A stretch of 40,518 nucleotides of DNA, from positions 1 through 40,518 of IMG/VR virus record IMGVR_UViG_3300014720_003399; one strand, written 5' to 3'. Below the pieces are notes generated by a model. It was not told the origin of the DNA and did no database searches. It saw only the letters and a program-made list of their open reading frames with translations. Positions 15,100 through 23,728 of this stretch are shown piece by piece. The DNA is from a virus. The stretch's first letter is position 1. Every line of letters starts with the position of its first letter. Made by a program: the position numbers and the translations under genes.

Positions 15100-16178
15100 T
15101 ATCTCCGACCTCCAAAAGCTGATTGTCTTGCATTGGACAAAAGATTAGCAGCAGCACCTCCTGTTGCTCCCCCAAAGAAAGAAGACCCAAATCCACCTAA
15201 TCCACCCCCGCCCATGAGATAAGCTGATCCTAACGTTGTGCCAAGACCTAAAGCCATCTGACCAAAGCTAGGGGGCTGAGAGTTATGTTCTGCTAAATCC
15301 ATGTCATACTGACTCTTAATACGGTTTACATCGGCATTATAATAATTTAGGGCATTGTTATTCTTCGCTGTGAATTCAGCAAGGGCGAGATTAGGTGCCA
15401 TCGTTGACATTTTCTTGTTTGTATCTGCGCCTCTAATATTAGCTCCTGTTTGAAAAAGATTCGCCTGATGCTGAAGAGCTTTATCCCTCTGATTCTCCAA
15501 ACTCTGAGCATATTCTTTTTGCAACCCATATTCGGCTCTTGCAGATGCCAAACGACCTTCTCTGGTCGCTTCACGCAAACCATATTCCTGAGTACGGCGT
15601 GCTAAATCCTGAGCTTCAAGCTGTTGAGCATAAGTCAGAGCATCTACGTTGGATTTCTGATTCGCCATAGATTGCTCTTTGGCAAGCGCAGCCTTCATTT
15701 CTGCTGATCCAGTACTATTGCCATATCCTTTACGATTTAATCCTTCCTGAAGCTCATTACCACGCCTTGCAAATTCTTCATCAAGGATAGTCTTCTGCAT
15801 TCCCTTAAACTCATCAACATATCTTGTAAAGTCGGGTATCTGAGTGAGTTTAGCCATATCTTCAGTGCGTTCCTGATTAAGTGCATTGAGCGTATTCACA
15901 AAAGGAGCATAATTGACAATCTGGCTGGGGTCATAATCATAGAGTCGTTTCATTTCACCAATAGCTTTATCCATCAAGACGCCCGCTTCATCATAAAGAG
16001 CTTGTTCTTCTTTTGATCGGGGCAATTGCTGAATCAGACGAACCTTTTTACCTGTTACAGGGTCAGTTGCTGTCACAGTCTTTGTCCCCGTCAATTCATC
16101 CATAACATCCAGCATCTCTTGGGGAGCAGGAGGTTTCGCTAATTGTGGAGATTCAGGAGCATCACTGCCAAAGCACAT
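15099..16178 (-). CDS. Internal virion / DNA ejection protein (gp7 position)
   Basis: This 359-aa protein starts MCFGSDAPESPQLAKPPAPQEM. Its central helix is rich in Gln, Arg and Ala (LTYAQQLEAQDLARRTQEYGLR and relatives, about 185-260). A C-terminal glycine-rich hydrophobic stretch (LGTTLGSAYLMGGGGLGGFGSSFFGGATGG) could contact membrane. This layout is common in internal virion proteins of podoviruses. Its place right after the gp14-position gene matches P22 gene 7. Confidence 0.72.
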   Translation of the reverse strand: MCFGSDAPESPQLAKPPAPQEMLDVMDELTGTKTVTATDPVTGKKVRLIQQLPRSKEEQALYDEAGVLMDKAIGEMKRLYDYDPSQIVNYAPFVNTLNALNQERTEDMAKLTQIPDFTRYVDEFKGMQKTILDEEFARRGNELQEGLNRKGYGNSTGSAEMKAALAKEQSMANQKSNVDALTYAQQLEAQDLARRTQEYGLREATREGRLASARAEYGLQKEYAQSLENQRDKALQHQANLFQTGANIRGADTNKKMSTMAPNLALAEFTAKNNNALNYYNADVNRIKSQYDMDLAEHNSQPPSFGQMALGLGTTLGSAYLMGGGGLGGFGSSFFGGATGGAAANLLSNARQSAFGGRR

Positions 16179-16180
16179 GT

Positions 16181-16585
16181 TTATTTCCTTTTCCTAAACC
16201 ATATTTTTGTAAAATCATCGTCCCATGAAGGCGGAAGTAATTGTAGTTCAACACCTTCATTTTCAAATTTTCTCAGTAATTTGATCCAACTTTGCCATCT
16301 TGTCCAAGTCCAAACATTCTTGAATCCAAGAAAGAAAGGCTGATTCATCATGTAAAAAATAGTATCTCTATTAATGACTTTATATTTATAACCTTCAAAC
16401 ACTGTCATGAATGTTTCGGAAATACTGTTTTCGCGATCAATAATACCATAAATTCCCGCTTTTTCACCACCTTTTAAGATGGAATAATAGCGCGTATCTT
16501 CTCTATATAGCTTTGGGAATCCATCTTTAATCTCTTGTGATTTAATTTCCTTAAAAAGCATAGACGACAAAGTAAAATTCTCCAT
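16181..16585 (-). CDS. gp14-position assembly protein (possible GNAT-like fold)
   Basis: This 134-aa protein has an alternation of charged and aromatic strands (YYSILKGGEKAGIYGIID, TWTRWQSWIKLLRKF) that resembles the DUF2824/P22 gp14 group of small GNAT-like phage proteins. The match is from gene order and general look, not a diagnostic motif. It begins inside the last 35 bp of the upstream fibre gene; ATG at 16561 is an alternative start. In P22, gp14 is needed for infectious particles. Confidence 0.5.
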   Translation of the reverse strand: MENFTLSSMLFKEIKSQEIKDGFPKLYREDTRYYSILKGGEKAGIYGIIDRENSISETFMTVFEGYKYKVINRDTIFYMMNQPFFLGFKNVWTWTRWQSWIKLLRKFENEGVELQLLPPSWDDDFTKIWFRKRK

Positions 16586-17780
16586 CTACAGTGGATTGGT
16601 TATAGCCAGTATTCACACTAAACCCATTCACTGTGCAGCTATTTTGCACCACCTCTGCGTTCAGATAATAGTTATTAGCGCCTTGCATGCCAAAGGTGAC
16701 AATGTACTTGTTGTCATTGGCAGCCGTATTAAATAACACATTATAAGTTCCTGTCCCTGTTCTGGTCACTGAGGCTATATTCAATGATTTTTGAATAGTG
16801 CCATTTTGAAGGACATAAGCCATAGAAAAAGGAGCTACTTGTCCTGCATTTTGAAGGGCTGTAACAGGAAGACTGCCTGCTGTGATCTGCGAACCATTAT
16901 AAGGCATTCCTGCTTCATTGTTAAAAATAGTTGACAGATTCATAGCGGAAGGAGTTGTTGCATTTGTATATTTTGAAATCACCTGCAAGTCGCCCAAATT
17001 AATTTCCGTAAATTTCTGATCTGTCATCCTGCCACACACAACAGATGTAGCTGTTCCTGCGGATTTCATTACGCCAAGAGGTGTTGAATTGCTTATGATG
17101 GCTGATGCCCCGTTAATAGAGGCGGGTGTAATTTTACTGCCGTCAAAGGTTCCCGCTGTATTCGCCCAGATCACATCAAGGGTTTGTCCCGTGACGCCAT
17201 AGTCTTGAGGTCTTCCGGTGGGAACGAGCCAGGGGGAGAGAGTTTGATAGTATACAGAACCACCATTAGCTGTAGTGCTTCCAATGATACACGCCTGAGC
17301 ATTAGGAAGAGAGAGCTTTAAGAGAGGAATCGTATAATTAGCAATGTTATTCCCGATAATCGCTCCTACACCTATATTTCCACTTAATACCGCTCCCTGA
17401 GCGATTTGATTGGTTCCCACGGCTTGTACCTGAATCTTCGGCGTGGTAATTGCCTGATCCTGAATATGCCGAGTTTGAACAGCGTTCACATCAAGATTAG
17501 CTGCATTAATGAATGTCCATGAGATATTCCCCGCACCATCGGTGGTAGGCAGCTTGCTCGCATTGAGAGGATTATTAGCCCCTGGGAAAATGCCTGCTGC
17601 TGTATTATTGATAGCATCTGATAGGGTATTAATAAAATCCATAATGGCGTTTAAATCGCCATCAAGCTGCTGTGCTGTAGGCGGAAACTGTCCTAAAGAT
17701 TGGTAACGATTATAGTTAGGCAATACTTGTGCAGGAACATAAGGAATAGCGGGTCTGCTGTTATTAGTAGGAAGAGGCAT
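16551..17780 (-). CDS. Tail fibre or needle-like structural protein
   Basis: This 409-aa protein has an N-terminal part (PTAQQLDGDLNAIMDFINTLSDAINN) typical of proximal phage fibre anchors. Short repeats follow (AVQTRHIQDQAITTPKIQVQAVGTNQIAQGAVLSG) that suggest a beta-helical shaft, then an Asn/Thr-rich beta C-terminus ending FYFVVYAF. By position it replaces the P22 tail needle gp26, but it lacks long heptad repeats, so fibre is the better description. Confidence 0.72.
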   Translation of the reverse strand: MPLPTNNSRPAIPYVPAQVLPNYNRYQSLGQFPPTAQQLDGDLNAIMDFINTLSDAINNTAAGIFPGANNPLNASKLPTTDGAGNISWTFINAANLDVNAVQTRHIQDQAITTPKIQVQAVGTNQIAQGAVLSGNIGVGAIIGNNIANYTIPLLKLSLPNAQACIIGSTTANGGSVYYQTLSPWLVPTGRPQDYGVTGQTLDVIWANTAGTFDGSKITPASINGASAIISNSTPLGVMKSAGTATSVVCGRMTDQKFTEINLGDLQVISKYTNATTPSAMNLSTIFNNEAGMPYNGSQITAGSLPVTALQNAGQVAPFSMAYVLQNGTIQKSLNIASVTRTGTGTYNVLFNTAANDNKYIVTFGMQGANNYYLNAEVVQNSCTVNGFSVNTGYNQSTVDGEFYFVVYAF

Positions 17781-17783
17781 GAT

Positions 17784-19931
17784 CTATTTTCTTTCTATAA
17801 TTCCATAAAGCTTGATTTTCTTGAGCGATAAAACGCCGTCTTTTGTATATCCACTCAAGGTGAGCCAAAACTTGGACGCTAAAAACTTCATCCTGTCTTT
17901 AAAAAAACCATAGGGTTTTTCAAGCCTGAATCCGAGAGAATCCTGTGTAGCTGGATTGTCTGTGGTAAGAGGAATCGTCTGCAAGGCATCTCCCCGTACA
18001 TCAAAGCGGCAAGGAGTATTAATCTGATAAGATTTAGGCAAATCGCCGCTAATCTGTATATTCATTTGATTTTCAGGACGAATGGTAAAGCTGGAAGGAT
18101 AATCCATCTGAATTTCATATCGCTTTCCTGCAAATCGCCGTCCTTTAAGATGGATAACAGGAAGTGTCCATGAGAAATAAATAAATCCTTTTCCGTTCTG
18201 ATCCCCATAAAGAGGAGGCGTGCCATCATTGCCATCGGCATATTTAAATATCTGATTTCCTATAGAAAGATAGAGGTTATTCCCTAATGTGAGGAAAGAA
18301 GATGCCTGTAAAAAATCCCCTGAGAATAAAGACCATGAATAAAGAGAGGTAGAAAAAAGAGAGCAGATCACTTTATTGCGCCCGATCTTGAACCCTGCCA
18401 ACGCACCCCCATCATATTTAAAAGAACAGGAAGCTCGATAATCAACATTAGAAGATGTAATAGAAGTCACATACTGCTGAATAAGCGGATCAACAGCATT
18501 CATGCTGGTTGCAGCGAATTGTTTGGCGATATTCAGAGAGCTAAAAGACTGAAGACCTGTTTTTGTAATAAAGAACGTATCATTGGGAAGATCAATCACA
18601 AGATCACCATGCACAACACCCGTAGAAAGAGTGGAATTATACGTTAATGTTGCGTTTCCTTGTGCCTGCACAGCCCCTAAAGGCTCTGATCCTGTCCATA
18701 CCTGTGTTTTCTCACGCCCGATAAACACCATATAGCCATTCACAAAATCAATGGCCTCTAAATTGTCAGGTACACCATGTTTTTCAGAAAGATCAATACT
18801 TGGCACTGTTTTAGTGTTTTCATTAAACCAGTCTGTCAAAGAGCCAGATTTATACATAAAAAAAACCCGCATGGCTTGATCTGGATTACGATATTCAAGC
18901 CCCACCGCACCTACTCCCAATCCCCAAAGGCGATCATAAGCGACAAAAAGGAAATTAAAAGCAGGAGGCCATGCCTGATAAAAAACATTCGTCTGGTTTG
19001 GGACGAAAGCAGGGAGATTAGTCGTTGTGGTGATGCTCAATGTTTGTTGATTTAACGCAGAAGCAGCAATAACCATCTGAGTTGGAACACCATTAACCTT
19101 GATCTGAAGCAAGTTGCCTACTGCATAATCTGCAATATTGAAATGAGCCGAAACTGTAAAAGAAAGATGCGTATTATCTATGCGCGTAAGATTCGCTGTT
19201 TGTTCTTTCACAAAGTCGTAAACCTCTGAAAGAGCATTTCCATCCCATTTCAGCAATTTATCGACACCATTGCAGATGACAAGTGTATTCAAAAATGTTG
19301 TTGCTCTTGGAACGCAACCCACAGAAAGATTCTGCCTTAATGCTGGACTGATAACTCCACTTGAAACGTCATATTTGTAAATCGTCCCCGTAGAATACCA
19401 GACAGAATTGATAACAGGATTTATGGGAGGATCAGGAAGGAAGTCATAGGGAGGTAAAGCATTTTGAGCTAAGGTAATGGTGACTGTCGTTCCTTGAACC
19501 GTGACAGATGCAATCGTATCATAAATCGTTCCAAGACCATTAAATGTATACCGTACTTGTATAGGTGTATCCTTGACATATCTGGCAGCATTATGAGAAC
19601 TCGTAAAAGAAAACGTATACGGATAGCCCTCTATAAAAGTAAATCCTGTTGCCCCTCCATCTTGTACATATTCCTGAACATAAGCAATGATCTGCTCTGA
19701 ACCATCCGTATTCACAAAGGGAAATTTCTTCATGATCCTTGAGGTAGGATCATTTAACGCAGCTTCTAGGAATGTTCCAAACCTCACATGTCCTTCTCCT
19801 AAAGGCTTTGCAACGATATTCTCTAAGATATAGGCAAAATCAAGGGGCAGATTTTCAGGAGAAATATTCTGGTTCATTCCCTGTGCGGGAGGTGAAAATT
19901 CCAAAACATCGTAACCGCCTTCTTGCAACAT
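17784..19931 (-). CDS. Tail hub / stabilisation protein (gp10 position)
   Basis: This 715-aa, beta-rich protein opens with VLEFSPPAQGMNQNISPENLP, the kind of N-terminus seen in large tail-nozzle and packaged-DNA-stabilisation proteins. It repeats blade-like segments (YDRLWGLG, VNGYMVFIGREKTQVWTGSEP, NTVYIS-type strands) suggesting a propeller. It sits after the gp4-like adaptor gene, matching P22 gene 10, whose product plugs the portal vertex. It overlaps none of its neighbours. Confidence 0.75.
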   Translation of the reverse strand: MLQEGGYDVLEFSPPAQGMNQNISPENLPLDFAYILENIVAKPLGEGHVRFGTFLEAALNDPTSRIMKKFPFVNTDGSEQIIAYVQEYVQDGGATGFTFIEGYPYTFSFTSSHNAARYVKDTPIQVRYTFNGLGTIYDTIASVTVQGTTVTITLAQNALPPYDFLPDPPINPVINSVWYSTGTIYKYDVSSGVISPALRQNLSVGCVPRATTFLNTLVICNGVDKLLKWDGNALSEVYDFVKEQTANLTRIDNTHLSFTVSAHFNIADYAVGNLLQIKVNGVPTQMVIAASALNQQTLSITTTTNLPAFVPNQTNVFYQAWPPAFNFLFVAYDRLWGLGVGAVGLEYRNPDQAMRVFFMYKSGSLTDWFNENTKTVPSIDLSEKHGVPDNLEAIDFVNGYMVFIGREKTQVWTGSEPLGAVQAQGNATLTYNSTLSTGVVHGDLVIDLPNDTFFITKTGLQSFSSLNIAKQFAATSMNAVDPLIQQYVTSITSSNVDYRASCSFKYDGGALAGFKIGRNKVICSLFSTSLYSWSLFSGDFLQASSFLTLGNNLYLSIGNQIFKYADGNDGTPPLYGDQNGKGFIYFSWTLPVIHLKGRRFAGKRYEIQMDYPSSFTIRPENQMNIQISGDLPKSYQINTPCRFDVRGDALQTIPLTTDNPATQDSLGFRLEKPYGFFKDRMKFLASKFWLTLSGYTKDGVLSLKKIKLYGIIERK

Positions 19932-19933
19932 AG

Positions 19934-20572
19934 TTAAGCATTCCTGAAGGTAGAAAAGCGTTGACCGCTTGAATTATAAAGATATGAAAGCAGTTTTGAT
20001 TTTCCCCTTTCCCATCGTGCTTTTGCTTCATTTTCCTTCTGAATATTCTTAAATCCCCCCGCATCTTGAAAAAGATAATAAAGCCCACCATCTGCAAGAA
20101 CAGGATGATAAGAAACCGGATAGGGTATGTCTGCTTCAAGCGTAGCAATCGTAAAAGAAGATGGATTAGGCGTATACCATGCAACAATAGGGAAAATAGC
20201 CGTTTGAACAGGATAAAATTGAACAATATTATTCTGAACGAAGTAATACTCAGGACTTCCCGTCTCGCTCAAATCAGGATCACGTTCAATCACGTCTGCC
20301 ATTGATAAGCGTGTTAATTTTTGTTTAAGAGAAGAGATATAAACGCTATTCACAAGGAAAGGCATTTGAGATAATTCAATCTCATTTGACCCTTCTACAT
20401 TAGAAAGATTTTCTCGTATCAGCAAATTCTGATTAAGATTTGCTGTCCCCTGATAGAGTTGAAAATGAGCCAGATTCAGATATTGAAGAAAAATAGTTTG
20501 CTCTGAAGCGGTAATATTATCATTACCGATACTGAGAGTTCCCATTAAATTAAGAATATCCAAAACATTCAT
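19934..20572 (-). CDS. Head-to-tail adaptor protein (gp4 position)
   Basis: This 212-aa protein of mixed helix and strand has short motifs typical of podoviral adaptors: an N-terminal helix (FLQYLNLAHFQLYQG), the strand SPEYYFVQNNIVQFYPV and the C-terminal LYYLFQDAGGFKNIQKENEAKARWERGKSKLL. Adaptors of this kind (P22 gp4, HK97-type adaptors) bind the portal after packaging. It lies two bases from the hub gene. Confidence 0.7.
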   Translation of the reverse strand: MNVLDILNLMGTLSIGNDNITASEQTIFLQYLNLAHFQLYQGTANLNQNLLIRENLSNVEGSNEIELSQMPFLVNSVYISSLKQKLTRLSMADVIERDPDLSETGSPEYYFVQNNIVQFYPVQTAIFPIVAWYTPNPSSFTIATLEADIPYPVSYHPVLADGGLYYLFQDAGGFKNIQKENEAKARWERGKSKLLSYLYNSSGQRFSTFRNA

Positions 20573-20609
20573 AGATTAAAAAGGGGCTGCCTGAGACAGC
20601 CCCATTCCT

Positions 20610-20969
20610 TTAATAGTTGCCAATGACGAGTAGCAAGGAAATAACGCTGTTTGCGCCAATAGCTGTTCCTCCGTTTGCCACGGCAACGTTAATAATTTTT
20701 CCTGTCACATCAATAGTGACTGTATCTGTGGCTTCTGCCACAGGAACATGGATAGCTCCCCCATTGCTTTTAACGAGATACTGGATCACCGACTTAATTT
20801 TACCTGATCCTGTCCACGTCAACACATTGGCGTTAGCGTTCGCGGCAATACCCGCAACTGTAATAATATCAAAAGCGATAAGCTGATAATCTCCGCCTGT
20901 TGACCCAACAGCCGTATTGACGTTGGGAGCCGTAGATGTGTTTTGAACGTACCTTACAACACTTGTCAT
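20610..20969 (-). CDS. Small virion protein (candidate capsid decoration)
   Basis: This 119-aa protein is rich in Ala, Val, Ile and Asn, with alternating strands and no charged helix. It follows the coat gene directly and has a good ribosome site (AAGGAG). Size, composition and place fit a capsid cement or decoration protein, but no family motif is visible. Confidence 0.55.
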   Translation of the reverse strand: MTSVVRYVQNTSTAPNVNTAVGSTGGDYQLIAFDIITVAGIAANANANVLTWTGSGKIKSVIQYLVKSNGGAIHVPVAEATDTVTIDVTGKIINVAVANGGTAIGANSVISLLLVIGNY

Positions 20970-20988
20970 AATAAAAATCTCCTTTTAA

Positions 20989-22197
20989 TTAAAAGCTGAC
21001 GAATGAGTGAATGATGCCCTGCTCAACCACAGTATTTGAACCAGCTTGTGCGCCGGCGGTAGCTGCATAAGCACTCGCAAACTGAAGCATCTTTTGACCA
21101 CGGAATTCATGCCCGTAGTAAAGCTGAATACGCTCAACAAGATCATTATCCATACCGATAATGGGTTTTTCAGCCCATCCAAGAGACACCGCACCTGCAC
21201 CCATGAAAATGTTCCATGCAGCTTGTTTAGTTCCGTCCGCACTGGCAATGGCATAGGAGTAAAGATCACGGCAAGAGTAGATCGCAATACCACGATACTC
21301 ACCGATATAATCCGCACCATTTAATGTCTGAGGTGTATTCTCAGGATCAATGACTGTGCCACGATTGAAGGTTGAGTTAGCAAACAGAGGGTCAGCAAAC
21401 AAGCTTGGTAAGGTCTGGGGATGTGCTAGATAAATATATTTGTTCATCGGCCATCCTGCCTTGCTGCGAACATAAGCTGGACGTATGGCGTCTTCTACAC
21501 CCACAGAAGAACCACCTCGTTCAGCATATTGCTTCAATGTTTCAAGGTGACTTGCTGACAAACCGGAAGTAGCAGGCGTTGTAGCTGCGGGCAGAGACAT
21601 TCCGTTGATAAGAGTCGGAAATGTGGCGTTTGCTTGATACGCTGCTCTTGTTGGGACGAGTCCAGTTGCAAGCTTAAACACAGCACGATCATAGGAAGGC
21701 AATGTCCCTGCAACGTTACAGTTAGCCGTTGTGATCGTAGGATAAGCTGTAACTGTCATTGCGTTAAACAAGTCATAGTTCAAGTTACGGGAGAATGCCT
21801 CTACAAGCTGTTGACTTGCTTCAGGAGGAAGATCAACAGGAGTGGCATATCGTAAAATGTCATAAAGCTTGATCTGAACCAGAAAGCTTTTAAAGTCACA
21901 TCCTACCTTGTCATAATCAACCTGCTGCTGTTGCGCGTTACCACGGCGTTGGTCGAAGTTAATAACAGGGTTCTTATAGTCTAGAGCATTAAGCCTGCCT
22001 ACACGCCATTCAGCACCTTTACCGGGCTGCATTTCACGGCGAACAATAGGACGAGTCGGTTCAGGTCCCATAAGATTATACAAAGGGGTAATCTGAACCC
22101 ACTCACGGAATAACTTATTGGAGACTTCAAAGGGAAATAGATTAGGATTGATACCATTGGTACCAATACCAGCTTGTAAACTTGGATAAAGAGCCAT
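20989..22197 (-). CDS. Major capsid (coat) protein
   Basis: This 402-aa protein has the length, low-charge N-arm (LYPSLQAGIGTNG) and position expected of a phage coat protein: it follows scaffold and precedes adaptor genes. Segments such as QITPLYNLMGPEP and LVERIQLYYGHEFRGQKML look like the HK97-fold spine and P-loop. It has an unusually long 200-nt leader with repeats and should be among the most abundant late products. Confidence 0.8.
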   Translation of the reverse strand: MALYPSLQAGIGTNGINPNLFPFEVSNKLFREWVQITPLYNLMGPEPTRPIVRREMQPGKGAEWRVGRLNALDYKNPVINFDQRRGNAQQQQVDYDKVGCDFKSFLVQIKLYDILRYATPVDLPPEASQQLVEAFSRNLNYDLFNAMTVTAYPTITTANCNVAGTLPSYDRAVFKLATGLVPTRAAYQANATFPTLINGMSLPAATTPATSGLSASHLETLKQYAERGGSSVGVEDAIRPAYVRSKAGWPMNKYIYLAHPQTLPSLFADPLFANSTFNRGTVIDPENTPQTLNGADYIGEYRGIAIYSCRDLYSYAIASADGTKQAAWNIFMGAGAVSLGWAEKPIIGMDNDLVERIQLYYGHEFRGQKMLQFASAYAATAGAQAGSNTVVEQGIIHSFVSF

Positions 22198-22406
22198 TTT
22201 ATAAATTCCTTAATTAAAAACACAAAAAATTACTGCGACTCAAAAGCGCAATAAAAACCAATTTTTCGTCTTTTCAAAAAAGGGAAGAATTCAATAAACC
22301 TTAAAGGGAAGAATCACAAGGAATCGCCTTCTTAGCTTATAAAAACGTCTTTTCATCCAAGTTGAAGAATAGAAACGGGCGAACGAGGCGAGTCGCTTCT
22401 ATCTTC
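22198..22406 (-). promoter_or_regulatory. Repeat-bearing leader of the coat gene
   Basis: The 201 bases between scaffold and coat genes carry two direct repeats: AAAGGGAAGAAT at 22279-22290 and 22303-22314 (24 bases apart) and CGTCTTTTCA at 22267-22276 and 22346-22355. A hairpin (22364-22374 with 22397-22406, one bulge) overlaps the scaffold stop. It may hold a coat-specific promoter or RNA-processing sites that raise coat over scaffold expression. No sigma-70 promoter is clear. Confidence 0.45.
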
Positions 22407-23358
22407 GTATGATATCCCTTGCTTTAAACATTGGTGTGAGAGGGTCGTCTGATTCGGACTCTTTACTGTCCACATCTGCCATCTCATCTATGCGAAAGGT
22501 AGGTTTATCATATGTCTCGTATTTTGATAATTTCTTCTCTAGTTTGTCAATCTTTTTTTGCATATTTTCAATCTCCTGGCTCTTTTTGGAGAGGTAATGT
22601 TTAAACCCGCCCGCCTCTTTAATCTCCTTGTAGGACTCTTCGTAAGCCTTTTGACCAATGGACAGCATTTTCTTCGTCAATTTTATAGGATCATCAATAA
22701 GTTTTATGAGTTCATCCCTCACCTCTTCAATCTCTTCTTGAGAAGATACAGACAGAAAATAATCAAAGGCAGAAACCTTATCTTGTAAAGTCTCATCATC
22801 CGTATATTTGCGGATATTCTCTAATTCCTTATTCGCTATCTTGAAAATAGGGGCAAAAGGATGAGATTCTCCCTTATAGTATTCTTGCGTCTCATCTTCT
22901 TCCGATTGAAGGGCTTCTATGAGAGATCGAGCATCATCTTCAATCAAATCTCCGTTATCTACAAGGGTCTGGGCTATTTTAAGGGCATTCTTAACCTTTT
23001 GTACTTGTTTGTGAGCATATTTTTGATTTTCAGACAGTCTTTTCTGAGTCTTTTCTAATTCTGTTTTTGTCTTATCAATTTCTGAAGAAGGAATATCCTC
23101 ATCTTCGTCCTCCTCTTTAATGTCTTCTTTTTTTTCAGAAGTTTCTTTTGATTTTACATCTTTAACGCCTTCACTCTTCGAGTCCCCAGAAACATTTTCC
23201 TTCGCTTCAGGTTTAGGCTCTTTCGGACGATCACGTTCCTCGAACAATTCTGAAAGAGGATCAACATTCTGCTGAGGAGTAACTGCCTCTTCGGGTTGAA
23301 CTTCTTGTTTTGTCTGTGTCACTGTATTTTGCTCGGTCATTGTCATTGATATCTCCAT
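22399..23358 (-). CDS. Capsid scaffolding protein
   Basis: This 319-aa, very acidic and Lys-rich protein is predicted to be largely coiled coil. Residues 10-100 are disordered and Glu/Pro/Lys-rich (TQTKQEVQPEEAVTPQQ). A helical centre and a final KKSQEIENMQKKIDKLEKK coiled coil follow, with a basic C-terminus ending PLTPMFKARDIIRR, which suits coat binding. Place and composition match P22 gene 8. Its first 98 bp overlap the preceding gene. M5 (23346) and M7 (23340) are alternative starts. Confidence 0.8.
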   Translation of the reverse strand: MEISMTMTEQNTVTQTKQEVQPEEAVTPQQNVDPLSELFEERDRPKEPKPEAKENVSGDSKSEGVKDVKSKETSEKKEDIKEEDEDEDIPSSEIDKTKTELEKTQKRLSENQKYAHKQVQKVKNALKIAQTLVDNGDLIEDDARSLIEALQSEEDETQEYYKGESHPFAPIFKIANKELENIRKYTDDETLQDKVSAFDYFLSVSSQEEIEEVRDELIKLIDDPIKLTKKMLSIGQKAYEESYKEIKEAGGFKHYLSKKSQEIENMQKKIDKLEKKLSKYETYDKPTFRIDEMADVDSKESESDDPLTPMFKARDIIRR

Positions 23359-23728
23359 TAAAAGGGGTCGAGGTTAATTCTGTTAATTCACGATAAGAGA
23401 CAAAAGAATTGAAAATATTCCCTGAAAAATCAGAAGAAGCATACAAAAGATCGCCTGGCTCTAAAATCATACTGGTATTCTGCAATACATCCACCCTGTC
23501 ATTGGGATTAAGAGAAATTTGATTGGCTAAGATGAAATCTGTTTCCGTGCCTATGGTGACTTCTCTTGCAACATAAAGCGTAATAAGAATAATGCTGTTC
23601 GTTACACTCGCAAGAAAAATCCCATCTAAAACACAGGTATATTGGTCGTTGCCAAAGATCAGCGTAGGCGTACTATCAATATTAAGCGTAGGCAACATCT
23701 TAAAATTGACAAAAGGATACGTTGCCAC
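23261..23728 (-). CDS. Small virion-associated protein between portal and scaffold genes
   Basis: This 155-aa protein has a beta-rich body (TPTLIFGNDQYTCVLDGIFLAS, SMILEPGDLLYASSDFSGN, SFVSYRELTE) and a hydrophilic C-terminal tail that is read in a second frame from the start of the scaffold gene (98-bp overlap). Its start touches the portal stop (23728). P22 has no gene here. A minor head or portal accessory role is likely but unproven. Confidence 0.6.
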   Translation of the reverse strand: MATYPFVNFKMLPTLNIDSTPTLIFGNDQYTCVLDGIFLASVTNSIILITLYVAREVTIGTETDFILANQISLNPNDRVDVLQNTSMILEPGDLLYASSDFSGNIFNSFVSYRELTELTSTPFNGDINDNDRAKYSDTDKTRSSTRRGSYSSAEC

